In this document: one piece after another, positions 16,270-24,396 of the stretch
How positions within the stretch are numbered: position 1 is the first letter of the stretch
Layout: each line of letters starts with the position of its first letter
Source: an uncultured Clostridia bacterium
Lineage (GTDB): Bacteria > Bacillota > Clostridia > TANB77 > CAG-508
DNA: 27,522 bases
Assembly: GCA_947630155.1 (NCBI GenBank)
Contig: CANRGM010000005.1
Location: 1 to 27,522 of the forward strand
Reading direction: 5' to 3'
Made by a program: the position numbers and the translations under genes
The notes under the pieces: model-generated
The model's input: the letters and a program-made list of their open reading frames with translations, nothing else
Told to the model about the DNA's origin: nothing
Database searches by the model: none

Positions 16270-18084
16270 ATGAAAGATAGAAAACAATTCATCAGAAATT
16301 TTAGTATAATAGCACATATTGACCATGGGAAATCAACTTTAGCAGATAGATTAATAGAAATGACAGGTGTACTTTCAAAACGTGAAATGGAAAGTCAAGT
16401 TCTAGATAATATGGATATAGAGCGTGAGAGAGGTATTACAATAAAATCTCAAGCAGTTCGTATGTTGTATAAGGCTAAAGATGGAAATGAATATGAATTT
16501 AATTTAATAGATACACCAGGACATGTTGATTTTAATTATGAAGTATCAAGAAGTTTAGCAGCATGTGATGGTGCAATTTTAGTTGTGGATAGTAGTCAAG
16601 GTGTGGAGGCACAAACCCTTGCAAATGTGTATTTGGCATTAGATAATAACCTAGAAATTTTGCCTGTTTTAAATAAAATAGATTTACCTAGTAGTAGACC
16701 TGATGAAGTAAAAAATGAAATAGAAGATATAATAGGAATTCCTGCCCAAGATGCACCATGTATTTCAGCAAAGACAGGGCTAAATGTGGAACAAGTTTTG
16801 GAGAGAATAGTTACAGATATACCAGCTCCAACAGGTGATGAAAATGCAAATTTAAAATGCCTAATTTTTGATTCTTTATATGATAATTATAAAGGTGCAT
16901 TAGCTTATGTTAGAGTTAAAGATGGAACAGTAAAGGTCGGAGATGAAATATTATTAATGGCATCAAATAAAGTTTTTACAGTAACAGAAGTTGGATATTT
17001 TGAGCCAGGTTCTTATGTTCCAACTGAGAAGTTAGAAGCAGGAGAAGTTGGATATATAGCAGCTAGTATAAAAACTTTATCAGATATAAGAGTTGGTGAT
17101 ACAATCACTTTAAAGGACAACCCTGCAACTGAGCCATTACCAGGATATAAAAAAGTAAATCCTATGGTTTATTGTGGATTATATCCAATGGATGGAAGTG
17201 AGTACGAAAATTTAAAAATAGCACTAGAAAAGTTGAAATTGAATGATGCAGCATTAGAATATGAACAAGAAACATCAGCAGCATTAGGCTTTGGGTTTAG
17301 ATGTGGATTTTTAGGATTATTGCATTTAGAGATTATTCAAGAAAGATTAGATAGAGAGTTCGATTTAGCACTTATAACAACATCACCTTCTGTTATATAT
17401 AAAGTACATAAAACAGACGGCGAAATACTTGAATTGTACAATCCATCAGAATTACCACCACCAAATGAAATTTCATATATAGAGGAACCTTTTGTATCAG
17501 CAGAAATAATCACGCCTAAAGATTATGTAGGAGGTATAATGGAAATATGTCAAAACAGGCGTGGAATTTATATAGATATGAAATATTTAGATGCCAACAG
17601 AGTAACATTAGTATATGAACTACCATTAAATGAAATAATATATGATTTCTTCGATAGTTTAAAATCAAAAACAAAGGGATATGCTTCATTTGATTATGAA
17701 TTCAAAGAGTATAAAAAATCGGATTTGGTTAAATTAGATATTTTAGTAAATGGTGAAAATGTTGATGCATTATCTTTTATAGTTCATAGAAGTAGTAGTT
17801 ATGAAAAAGGTAAAAAAATGGTAGAAAAGTTGAAAACAGTAATACCAAGACAATTATTTATTATCCCAATACAAGCAGCCATAGGAGGAAAAATAATTGC
17901 CAGAGAAACTATATCAGCAATGAGAAAAGATGTTTTGGCTAAATGTTATGGTGGAGATATTACTAGAAAGAAAAAATTATTAGAAAAACAAAAACGTGGA
18001 AAGAAAAAGATGAGACAGATTGGTAATGTTGATATTCCACAGGAAGCATTTTTGAGCGTACTTAAATTAAATGATGAGGATTAA
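16270..18084 (+). CDS. lepA: Elongation factor 4 (LepA)
   Basis: A 604-aa translational GTPase that associates with ribosomes; proposed roles are back-translocation and support of initiation or 30S biogenesis. The G motifs are AHIDHGKST near the N-terminus, DTPGHVDF and NKIDLP. The EF-G-like domains II, III and V follow. The LepA-specific C-terminal domain ends in DVLAKCYGGDITRKKKLLEKQK and the KKMRQIGNVDIPQEAF motif. AAGGAGG lies 6 bases ahead of the ATG. In many Bacillota lepA precedes hemN/hrcA; here it is followed after 44 bp by the 5'-nucleotidase and helicase genes. Confidence 0.98.
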   Translation: MKDRKQFIRNFSIIAHIDHGKSTLADRLIEMTGVLSKREMESQVLDNMDIERERGITIKSQAVRMLYKAKDGNEYEFNLIDTPGHVDFNYEVSRSLAACDGAILVVDSSQGVEAQTLANVYLALDNNLEILPVLNKIDLPSSRPDEVKNEIEDIIGIPAQDAPCISAKTGLNVEQVLERIVTDIPAPTGDENANLKCLIFDSLYDNYKGALAYVRVKDGTVKVGDEILLMASNKVFTVTEVGYFEPGSYVPTEKLEAGEVGYIAASIKTLSDIRVGDTITLKDNPATEPLPGYKKVNPMVYCGLYPMDGSEYENLKIALEKLKLNDAALEYEQETSAALGFGFRCGFLGLLHLEIIQERLDREFDLALITTSPSVIYKVHKTDGEILELYNPSELPPPNEISYIEEPFVSAEIITPKDYVGGIMEICQNRRGIYIDMKYLDANRVTLVYELPLNEIIYDFFDSLKSKTKGYASFDYEFKEYKKSDLVKLDILVNGENVDALSFIVHRSSSYEKGKKMVEKLKTVIPRQLFIIPIQAAIGGKIIARETISAMRKDVLAKCYGGDITRKKKLLEKQKRGKKKMRQIGNVDIPQEAFLSVLKLNDED

Positions 18085-18128
18085 AATTGGTAAGTATTTA
18101 ATAAATAAAATTTATAAGGGGACAGATA

Positions 18129-18716
18129 ATGAAAATAGGGATAGATTTAGATGGAGTAGTGTTTAATACAGAAATGCTATGGTCAGCTTATGCGGAATTG
18201 TATGACTGTATTGAACTTAATCAAAATAGTATAATAAATAAAAATGCAACAATAATTCAAGAAAAATATGATTGGACAGAAGATGAAACAAATATATTTT
18301 TTGACAGATATGCAGATATAAGGGATTTTGATATTATGCCAGGGGCAAAAGAAGTAATTAATTTGCTAAAAAAAGATGGACATGAATTAGTTGTCATAAC
18401 TGCTAGAGGAACTGTACAAAACCAAAAACAAGGAGAAGATATAGCATTTCAAAGACTTGAGAGAGAAGGTATAAAATTTGATAAATATTATTGGAAGCAA
18501 AAGAACAAATTAGAAACATGTCAAAAAGAAAAAATCGATATTATGATAGATGATAATTATAGTATTTGCAAAACATTAATAAAAGGGGATATTCCAACAA
18601 TTTATTTTCATTCTTTGAATAGAGAACATATTCAAGAAAGTGAAAATGTAAAAGAGGTTACAAATTGGGGGGAAGTTTACAGATATATAAGAAGTAAAGA
18701 GAGAGTGAAAGAATAA
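18129..18716 (+). CDS. HAD-superfamily 5'(3')-deoxyribonucleotidase-like phosphatase
   Basis: A 195-aa HAD phosphatase of the NT5C/YorS-like group, which dephosphorylates (deoxy)nucleoside monophosphates or related substrates. Motif I is DLDGVVFNT, with nucleophile Asp6 and acid/base Asp8. Motif II Thr lies in VVITARG, and the acidic motif IV is IDIMIDDN. The all-helical cap lies after motif I (residues ~15-70). Its stop TAA shares one base with the helicase ATG (TAATG at 18714-18718), so the two are translationally coupled. Exact substrate is unknown. GGGGA lies ahead of the ATG. Confidence 0.82.
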   Translation: MKIGIDLDGVVFNTEMLWSAYAELYDCIELNQNSIINKNATIIQEKYDWTEDETNIFFDRYADIRDFDIMPGAKEVINLLKKDGHELVVITARGTVQNQKQGEDIAFQRLEREGIKFDKYYWKQKNKLETCQKEKIDIMIDDNYSICKTLIKGDIPTIYFHSLNREHIQESENVKEVTNWGEVYRYIRSKERVKE

Positions 18717-21700
18717 TGGGAGTAGAATTATTAGAGCACAATCAACGTGCCTATGATGAAGTGAAAAAATTGTACGAACAAGGAAACAGAGCTGCAGTAA
18801 TACATCCAACAGGAACAGGAAAAAGTTTTATAGCTTTAAAATTAATAGAAGAGAATAAAGATAAAAAAGTAGTTTATTTATCATCAGGGGTGCCTATTCT
18901 TAATCAATTAAAAAGGAACATGATAGTTTCTGATGTACATTGTGAAAAATTAAAAAGAATGACATATCAAAAACTTACACTTATGGATGAAGCTGAAAGA
19001 ACGGATTTAGAAGCAGACATTATAGTTTTAGATGAATTCCATCATTGTGGTGCACCTGAATGGGGGAAGGCAGTAGAAGAATTATTATCAAATAACCCAA
19101 ATGCAAAGGTCCTTGGACTTTCAGCGACACCAATGAGATATTATGATGATCAAATAAGAGATATGGCAGAAGAATTATTCGATGATTGTGTTGCATCAGA
19201 AATGTCATTAGAAGAAGCTATTACTTCAGGAATTCTACCGGAACCAGAGTATACTGCAGGATTTTATGAATATGGTGAAATAATAAGTCAGTTAGAAGAA
19301 AAGATTAATAAATGTACAGATCCTGAGAAAAAGAGACTAGCAGAAGAAGAAATTGAAAAATTAAGAAATATGTTAGAGTCAAGTGTAAGTGGTTTGCCAG
19401 AATTACTGGAAAATAGTATGACTAATAAGTTAGGTAGATATATTGTATATTGTAAAGATATTGAAGATATGCAAAAGAAAATGTCAGAAGCACAAAAAAT
19501 GTTTGAAAAAGTAAATCCAAATATGGAAATAATGAGTGTATCTAGCAGCGAAGAAGATATTAGAAAAAATGCAAGTACAATTAGAAAATTTGAAAAAGAT
19601 AGTGATGATGGAAAATTAAAATTGCTATTTTCAGTAAATATGTTAAATGAAGGATACCATTTACCAAAATTAGATGGAGTTATAATGATGAGACCAACAC
19701 ATTCACCAACATTATATTATCAACAATTGGGACGAGCAATGACAGTTGGAGAAGGAAAAAAGCCTGTAATAATTGATTTAGTTAATAATATTGATTCAAT
19801 TGAAATTATACAAAATTTTAGTAAATCATTAGAGCAAGAAAGAAGAAAAAGAAATAAAAATGAAAGTAAGTCTAGAATAGGATTTTCAATCTCTAAAGAA
19901 ACAAGAAATGTAGAAGAAGTAGTAAGAAAAATAGAAGACTTTGTAAAAAGAGAAAGAACTGATATAAGTAATGAAGAAAAGTTAAGATTAATGCTGGAGT
20001 ATATGGAAAAAACGGGAGAAAAAATTTCGTTTGATACGCAATATGAAGGATATCGCATAGGTCATATTAAGTCAAATTTAAGACAAATGTATAGAAGCGG
20101 AACTTTAAATATTAGTGAAGAATTATTACAAAAGTTTATTGAAAATGGAATTATAATTGAAGGAAAAGAAAGAAGAGATCAAACTACTCAACAAGAAAAA
20201 TATGAATTTCTTATGCAGATGGTGGGTAAAACTCCAGAAGAAATTGCAAGTGCTAGAATGAGAAATGGAATGTCTGTAAAGGAAGCACTAAAAGCCCTTA
20301 GAATTGAGATTAATAGAGGAAAATCCAGTTTAACTCAAGAGCAAATAAAAGAACTAAAAACAGAGAAATTTATAGAATTATCTTCAGAAGAAAAAAGTGA
20401 ATTAGCCAAAAAGTATGGATTACCTGAAAAATATGCAGTAATAGCAGATGAAATATGGAATTCAAGAGAGAAGTTTATAAAAGCCTTTAAAACTGCTGGA
20501 GATATTTCAGAAAATAGTCAAAATTTTCAAATATTAAAAGAAATTTCTGAAATAAAACAATCCAAATTTTTCCATGGACCTAGAATACTCACTATATCTT
20601 CTAAAGATATGACTGAAATGCAAAAATTAATGTATGCAAAACTACTAAGTGATGTTTTTAAAATAGACATAAATAAATTTGATAATTCTTATTACTTTGA
20701 TATTGATGGAGTAGATGAAGCTATATCCACATTAAATGAACAAGAACAAAAAACAGTAAAAATGAGAAATGGACTTGATGGAGGTAAAATATATACATTT
20801 GAAGAAACCGGTAAAGAGCTAAATATGAGTAAAACTCGTTGCGCACAAATTTATGCAAAAGCAATGAGACGATTACAGCATTGTAGTAGAGCATCTAAAA
20901 TAATAAAAGATGTAAGTGATATTCGTAAATTAAAAGAAGGATATGAAGGAATAAAACAAAATAGAGATGATATTTCAAAAATAATAGAAATTTTGGGTAA
21001 ATTAAAAAAATATATAATTGAAAATGGAGAAACAGATAGTATAGATGAAATTGAAAGTAAAATACGTGAAATTTCTGATAATGATATAGATTTGCCAAAA
21101 AGTCTAGAAAATAATACTGATTCAAATTTAACTATAGAAGAGCTTGATTTAAGTGTTAGATCATATAATTGCTTATATAAAGCGGGGATAAGAACTTTAG
21201 GGGATTTAATGTCTAAAAGTGAAACTGAAATTAGAGTGATGAGAAATTTAGGTAAAAAAAGCTATGAAGAAATATTAGAAAAAATAAAGAAATATAAAAA
21301 TCCAATAATAAATATACTGTTAATGTCTGATAATAATGAGCAAGAAAAAAATGAATTAAATGATTATAAAAAAGATGATGAAGTTGAAAAACAAAAAAAT
21401 GTAGGAATAGAAGAACTTGATCTAAGTGTTAGAGCATATAATTGTTTATATAGAGCGGGAATAAAAACTTTAGGAGATTTAATGTCTATAAGTAAAGAAG
21501 AATTTAAAGAAATAAGAAATTTAGGCCAAAAAAGCCATGATGAGGTATTAGAAAAATTAAAAATGCATGGAATCGGATTAGGTGATGATAAACAATCTAA
21601 AAAATCAAAAAGATTTAATGTTGAATTTTTGGATGAACGAATAGAATTTTGTAAAAAAGCAAAAAATGAAATGCAACATGAGTTAGAGGAAAAAATGAAA

Positions 21701-21910
21701 GTAGTAGAAGAAAAAATGGAAATATATAATAGCGCAATGGACTTTTATTTAAATGAAGAAGATATATTTAATCCAGATGCAATTATTCCCGGTATAGAAA
21801 GATTAAGGAAGATAAGAAGAGCAAAGGATTTAGTAAATTTAAATAAGGAACAAGATAATGAAATAGCGGAATTGGAATCTCAAATGAAAGGAATTGATAT
21901 CGATGACTAA
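18716..21910 (+). CDS. SF2 helicase fused to a sigma-70 region 4-like domain and two RNA polymerase alpha-CTD domains
   Basis: A 1064-aa protein. The SF2 DEAD/DEAH-type motor occupies residues 1 to ~390: Gln10 as Q motif, Walker A PTGTGKS (31-37), DEFHH (106-110), SAT (136-138), NEGYHLPKLDGV as motif V and QQLGRA (336-341) as motif VI. Residues ~420-480 resemble a helicase-associated domain (GYRIGHIKSNLRQMYRSG). Residues 673-725 match sigma-70 region 4 (TVKMRNGLDGG, then FEETGKELNMSKTRCAQIYAKAMRRL). Two alphaCTDs follow at ~806-860 and ~897-956; each keeps the IEELDLSVR start, the YNCL motif and the NLG.KS motif. The C-terminus (~965-1064) is coiled coil. No nuclease or methylase domain is visible. 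It is coupled by TAATG to the nucleotidase and by an 8-base overlap to the next gene. The domains are seen; a promoter- or RNA polymerase-directed role is inference. Confidence 0.9.
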   Translation: MGVELLEHNQRAYDEVKKLYEQGNRAAVIHPTGTGKSFIALKLIEENKDKKVVYLSSGVPILNQLKRNMIVSDVHCEKLKRMTYQKLTLMDEAERTDLEADIIVLDEFHHCGAPEWGKAVEELLSNNPNAKVLGLSATPMRYYDDQIRDMAEELFDDCVASEMSLEEAITSGILPEPEYTAGFYEYGEIISQLEEKINKCTDPEKKRLAEEEIEKLRNMLESSVSGLPELLENSMTNKLGRYIVYCKDIEDMQKKMSEAQKMFEKVNPNMEIMSVSSSEEDIRKNASTIRKFEKDSDDGKLKLLFSVNMLNEGYHLPKLDGVIMMRPTHSPTLYYQQLGRAMTVGEGKKPVIIDLVNNIDSIEIIQNFSKSLEQERRKRNKNESKSRIGFSISKETRNVEEVVRKIEDFVKRERTDISNEEKLRLMLEYMEKTGEKISFDTQYEGYRIGHIKSNLRQMYRSGTLNISEELLQKFIENGIIIEGKERRDQTTQQEKYEFLMQMVGKTPEEIASARMRNGMSVKEALKALRIEINRGKSSLTQEQIKELKTEKFIELSSEEKSELAKKYGLPEKYAVIADEIWNSREKFIKAFKTAGDISENSQNFQILKEISEIKQSKFFHGPRILTISSKDMTEMQKLMYAKLLSDVFKIDINKFDNSYYFDIDGVDEAISTLNEQEQKTVKMRNGLDGGKIYTFEETGKELNMSKTRCAQIYAKAMRRLQHCSRASKIIKDVSDIRKLKEGYEGIKQNRDDISKIIEILGKLKKYIIENGETDSIDEIESKIREISDNDIDLPKSLENNTDSNLTIEELDLSVRSYNCLYKAGIRTLGDLMSKSETEIRVMRNLGKKSYEEILEKIKKYKNPIINILLMSDNNEQEKNELNDYKKDDEVEKQKNVGIEELDLSVRAYNCLYRAGIKTLGDLMSISKEEFKEIRNLGQKSHDEVLEKLKMHGIGLGDDKQSKKSKRFNVEFLDERIEFCKKAKNEMQHELEEKMKVVEEKMEIYNSAMDFYLNEEDIFNPDAIIPGIERLRKIRRAKDLVNLNKEQDNEIAELESQMKGIDIDD

Positions 21911-22265
21911 CAATAAAGGAGAAAAAGCATCAATATTTAATAAAATAAAATTGTTTTTTAAAAGAATTTTTAACTTAAATTTTAATCAAAAGCTTTTACC
22001 AACAGATAATACAGAAATTCAAAATGATAATCAAACATCTAACACAAATTTTAAAACAGACTTTTTAGAAAATATTAAAACTAATGTCAGTGATGAATAT
22101 AATAAAGAATTTAAATTAAAAGCGTTTATTAAAGAGCTTGAAGGAAATCCGGATTTAGTTGAAAATTTATCAGATGATAGATTGGATAAATTAATAGCTT
22201 TTTATGAAAAGATGACAAATGAAAAAGCAGAAAAGATAAAGAGATTAAAGAGTGAAGCAGTATAA
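21903..22265 (+). CDS. Small basic-N-terminus protein coupled to the helicase
   Basis: A 120-aa protein I do not recognise. Residues 8-28 are basic and amphipathic (KASIFNKIKLFFKRIFNLNF), too charged for a normal transmembrane helix but able to lie on a membrane or bind nucleic acid. A polar Asn/Thr-rich linker follows. The C-terminal helical region (~70-120) includes LEGNPDLVENLSDDRLDKL and a Lys/Glu-rich end. The ATG at 21903 overlaps the helicase stop by eight bases (ATGACTAA), so it is translated by coupling and is probably a functional partner. A TTG three codons upstream is less likely. A terminator follows within 10 bp. Confidence 0.7.
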   Translation: MTNNKGEKASIFNKIKLFFKRIFNLNFNQKLLPTDNTEIQNDNQTSNTNFKTDFLENIKTNVSDEYNKEFKLKAFIKELEGNPDLVENLSDDRLDKLIAFYEKMTNEKAEKIKRLKSEAV

Positions 22266-22270
22266 ATAAA

Positions 22271-22306
22271 AAATGTACCACCTTAAAAGATGGTACATTT
22301 TTTATT
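22271..22306 (+). terminator. Terminator of the nucleotidase-helicase cassette
   Basis: AAATGTACCA (22271-22280), a 10-base loop, TGGTACATTT (22291-22300), then TTTTATT. It closes the three-gene run. Confidence 0.9.
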
Positions 22307-22375
22307 AGTTCACATTAAAAGTCAGTTTGAGTATTAACATTTTATTTAACTTGTTTAATAGTTTTGCAATAAGCC

Positions 22376-22633
22376 GCTAGAAAAACATAGAAATAGTAGG
22401 GATGGTGGAATATATATTACTTTAAAAATGTTTCCCAACAGCGCACAAAGAGTAATAATTCCTGAGTGTGAGGATTATTTTAGTGTATTAGTGTGAGAGA
22501 GTGTGTGCATATTAGGTGTTGTAGTGGCTGTCTGGGGAATTATAACTCTTTGTAGCTAGCCGGTCCCCACTTAAGCCACATTTTTAAAGTAATATATATT
22601 CCACCATCCCTACTATTTCTATGTTTTTCTAGC
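22376..22633. repeat. 258-bp element with perfect 56-bp terminal inverted repeats
   Basis: This is the main content of the 508-bp gap between the helicase cassette and the Y-polymerase. The left arm 22376-22431 is the exact reverse complement of the right arm 22578-22633 over 56 bp, starting GCTAGAAAAACATAG. Inside lies a second stem, 22445-22462 against 22536-22553 (17 of 18 paired). Between the two stems are an unpaired left segment of 13 bases and a right segment of 24 bases, and the central loop of 73 bases is G/T-rich. The outer ends carry CTAG. No open reading frame is visible inside. It could be a MITE-like element, a structured RNA gene or a cruciform site. I see no flanking target duplication beyond the ambiguous CTAG. 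Confidence 0.93.
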
Positions 22634-22706
22634 TACTCTGAAATGTTTAGTTATTAGAAAAGTGTTAAATAGTAACAAGTAACGAAAAAAATTTTTTTAC
22701 AAATTA

Positions 22707-22746
22707 GCAAACAGATGTTTACAAATATAAAAAATAGTGTTATAAT
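22707..22746 (+). promoter_or_regulatory. SOS-type promoter with LexA-like box ahead of the Y-polymerase
   Basis: TTTACA (22718-22723), 17 bases, TATAAT (22741-22746). The palindrome AAAC-AGAT-GTTT (22709-22720) overlaps the -35 and resembles the Bacillota LexA box GAAC-N4-GTTC. GGAGGTG (22763-22769) precedes the start. Confidence 0.7.
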
Positions 22747-22773
22747 TAAATAAATTAATTTTGGAGGTGAACT

Positions 22774-24276
22774 ATGCAAGCAAAAGAACAAAACGTGTAC
22801 ATATCAATAGATTTAAAAAGTTTCTATGCTTCTGTTGAATGCAAAGAGCGTGGTCTTGATCCAATTACAACAAATCTAGTAGTTGCAGACAGTAGTAGAA
22901 CAGAAAAAACAATTTGTCTTGCTGTAAGTCCAGCTTTAAAATCCTATGGAATACCAGGTAGAGCACGATTATTTGAAGTAATACAAAAAGTAAAAGAAAT
23001 TAATATAGAAAGAAAAAGAAGAGCACCTCAAAACACATTTTCAGGCTCATCTTATAATGATATAGAATTAAAAAATAATCCACAATTGGAGCTTGATTAT
23101 ATTATAGCACCACCACGAATGTCCTATTATATGAAATATAGTACAAACATTTATAATGTTTATTTAAAATATTTTTCATCTGAAGATATATATGTATATT
23201 CAATTGATGAAATTTTTTGCGACATTACTAAGTACTTAAAATATTATAAAGTGACTCCAAGAGAATTAGTAACAATGGTCATAAAAGACGTATATGAAAC
23301 AACAGGAATAACAGCAACAGCAGGAATTGGAACCAACTTATATTTATGCAAAGTAGCAATGGACATTGTTGCAAAACATGTTAATCCAGATAAAAATGGG
23401 GTTAGAATAGCAGGACTTGATGAAATAACTTATAGAAAATATTTATGGGCACATAGACCCTTAACAGACTTTTGGAGAGTTGGGAAAGGTTATGCAAAAA
23501 AGCTAGAAGCACATAGAATTTATACAATGGGAGATATAGCCAGAACATCCATAGAAAATGAAGAATTGCTATATAGATTATTTGGAATAAATGCGGAGCT
23601 ACTAATAGATCATGCTTGGGGTTGGGAACCTTGCACAATTGAAAGCATAAAATCATATAAACCGATTTCAAATAGCATTAGTTCAGGGCAGGTACTGCAT
23701 TGTCCTTACGATTACGAAAAAGCCAGATTAATAGTAAAAGAAATGACAGAATTGCTCACATTAGAATTAGTTGAAAAAAAGCTAATTACAAATCAAATAG
23801 TGTTAACAATTGGGTATGATATTGATAATTTGAAAAATAAAGAGATAAGTAAAATATATAATGGAGAAATTACTACTGACAGATATGGAAGAAATGTTCC
23901 TAAACATGCTCATGGAACGATAAATTTAGATCATAAAACATCATCTACGAGAGTTATTATGGATGCTGTAATGGAATTGTACGAAAGGATTATAAACAAT
24001 AAACTTCTAATAAGAAGAATTAATATTACAGCAAATAATGTAATTAGTGAAGATTGTTTAAATGAAGAAAAAACATATGAGCAAGTCGATTTATTTACAA
24101 ATTATGAAGAATTAAACAGAAATAGAGAAAAAGAGAAACAAGAAAAGCAGATACAAAATGTAATGATTAGTATAAAAAAGAAATATGGAAAGAATGCAAT
24201 ACTAAAAGGAATGAATTTTGAGAAAGGCGGTACTACTATTGAAAGAAATGGTCAAATAGGAGGACATAAAGAATAG
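22774..24276 (+). CDS. Y-family translesion DNA polymerase (UvrX/UmuC-like)
   Basis: A 500-aa error-prone DNA polymerase for damage bypass. The first catalytic block is SIDLKSFYASVE, with Asp13 and steric gate Tyr18. The second is YSIDEIFCDI, with Asp145 and Glu146. A helix-hairpin-helix/thumb region follows (WRVGKGYAKKLEAHRIYTMGDIA), then the little finger. Near the C-terminus, QVDLF (residues 437-441) fits the beta-clamp binding motif. Paired with a YolD-like gene downstream, it resembles the UvrX-YolD and YqjW-YqjX pairs of Bacillota, often carried on mobile elements. The promoter carries a LexA-like box, so SOS induction is likely. Whether it is closer to Pol IV or Pol V is uncertain. Confidence 0.92.
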   Translation: MQAKEQNVYISIDLKSFYASVECKERGLDPITTNLVVADSSRTEKTICLAVSPALKSYGIPGRARLFEVIQKVKEINIERKRRAPQNTFSGSSYNDIELKNNPQLELDYIIAPPRMSYYMKYSTNIYNVYLKYFSSEDIYVYSIDEIFCDITKYLKYYKVTPRELVTMVIKDVYETTGITATAGIGTNLYLCKVAMDIVAKHVNPDKNGVRIAGLDEITYRKYLWAHRPLTDFWRVGKGYAKKLEAHRIYTMGDIARTSIENEELLYRLFGINAELLIDHAWGWEPCTIESIKSYKPISNSISSGQVLHCPYDYEKARLIVKEMTELLTLELVEKKLITNQIVLTIGYDIDNLKNKEISKIYNGEITTDRYGRNVPKHAHGTINLDHKTSSTRVIMDAVMELYERIINNKLLIRRINITANNVISEDCLNEEKTYEQVDLFTNYEELNRNREKEKQEKQIQNVMISIKKKYGKNAILKGMNFEKGGTTIERNGQIGGHKE

Positions 24277-24396
24277 ATTAACGAAAAAGAAAATTAGGAA
24301 GATAATGTTGAAAAATAATCCAGGAAAAAATTTATGATAAATATTTGTGCCTTTTATAGGCTGAGCAAAGGCAAGAAAGGAAAAAAGCGATAGTAT

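Noticed and set aside
20895..21125. Minus-strand open frame rich in Tyr/Leu/Phe inside the helicase gene
   Set aside because: It is a shadow of the Lys/Asn-rich coding strand, with no ribosome binding site or promoter.
22376..22633. Retron, HEARO/IscB RNA, attC or CRISPR interpretation of the inverted-repeat element
   Set aside because: No reverse transcriptase, IscB/HNH gene, integrase, attC core sites or repeated spacers are nearby; the neighbour is a Y-family polymerase, not a reverse transcriptase.
22690..22700. AAAAAAATTTTTTT palindrome ahead of the Y-polymerase promoter
   Set aside because: Simple A/T tract; could act as an upstream promoter element but nothing specific supports it.
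24348..24373. TGCCTTT/AAAGGCA hairpin between the Y-polymerase and the YolD-like gene
   Set aside because: It is only 7 bp with a 12-base loop and no T-run; too weak to call a terminator or riboswitch.
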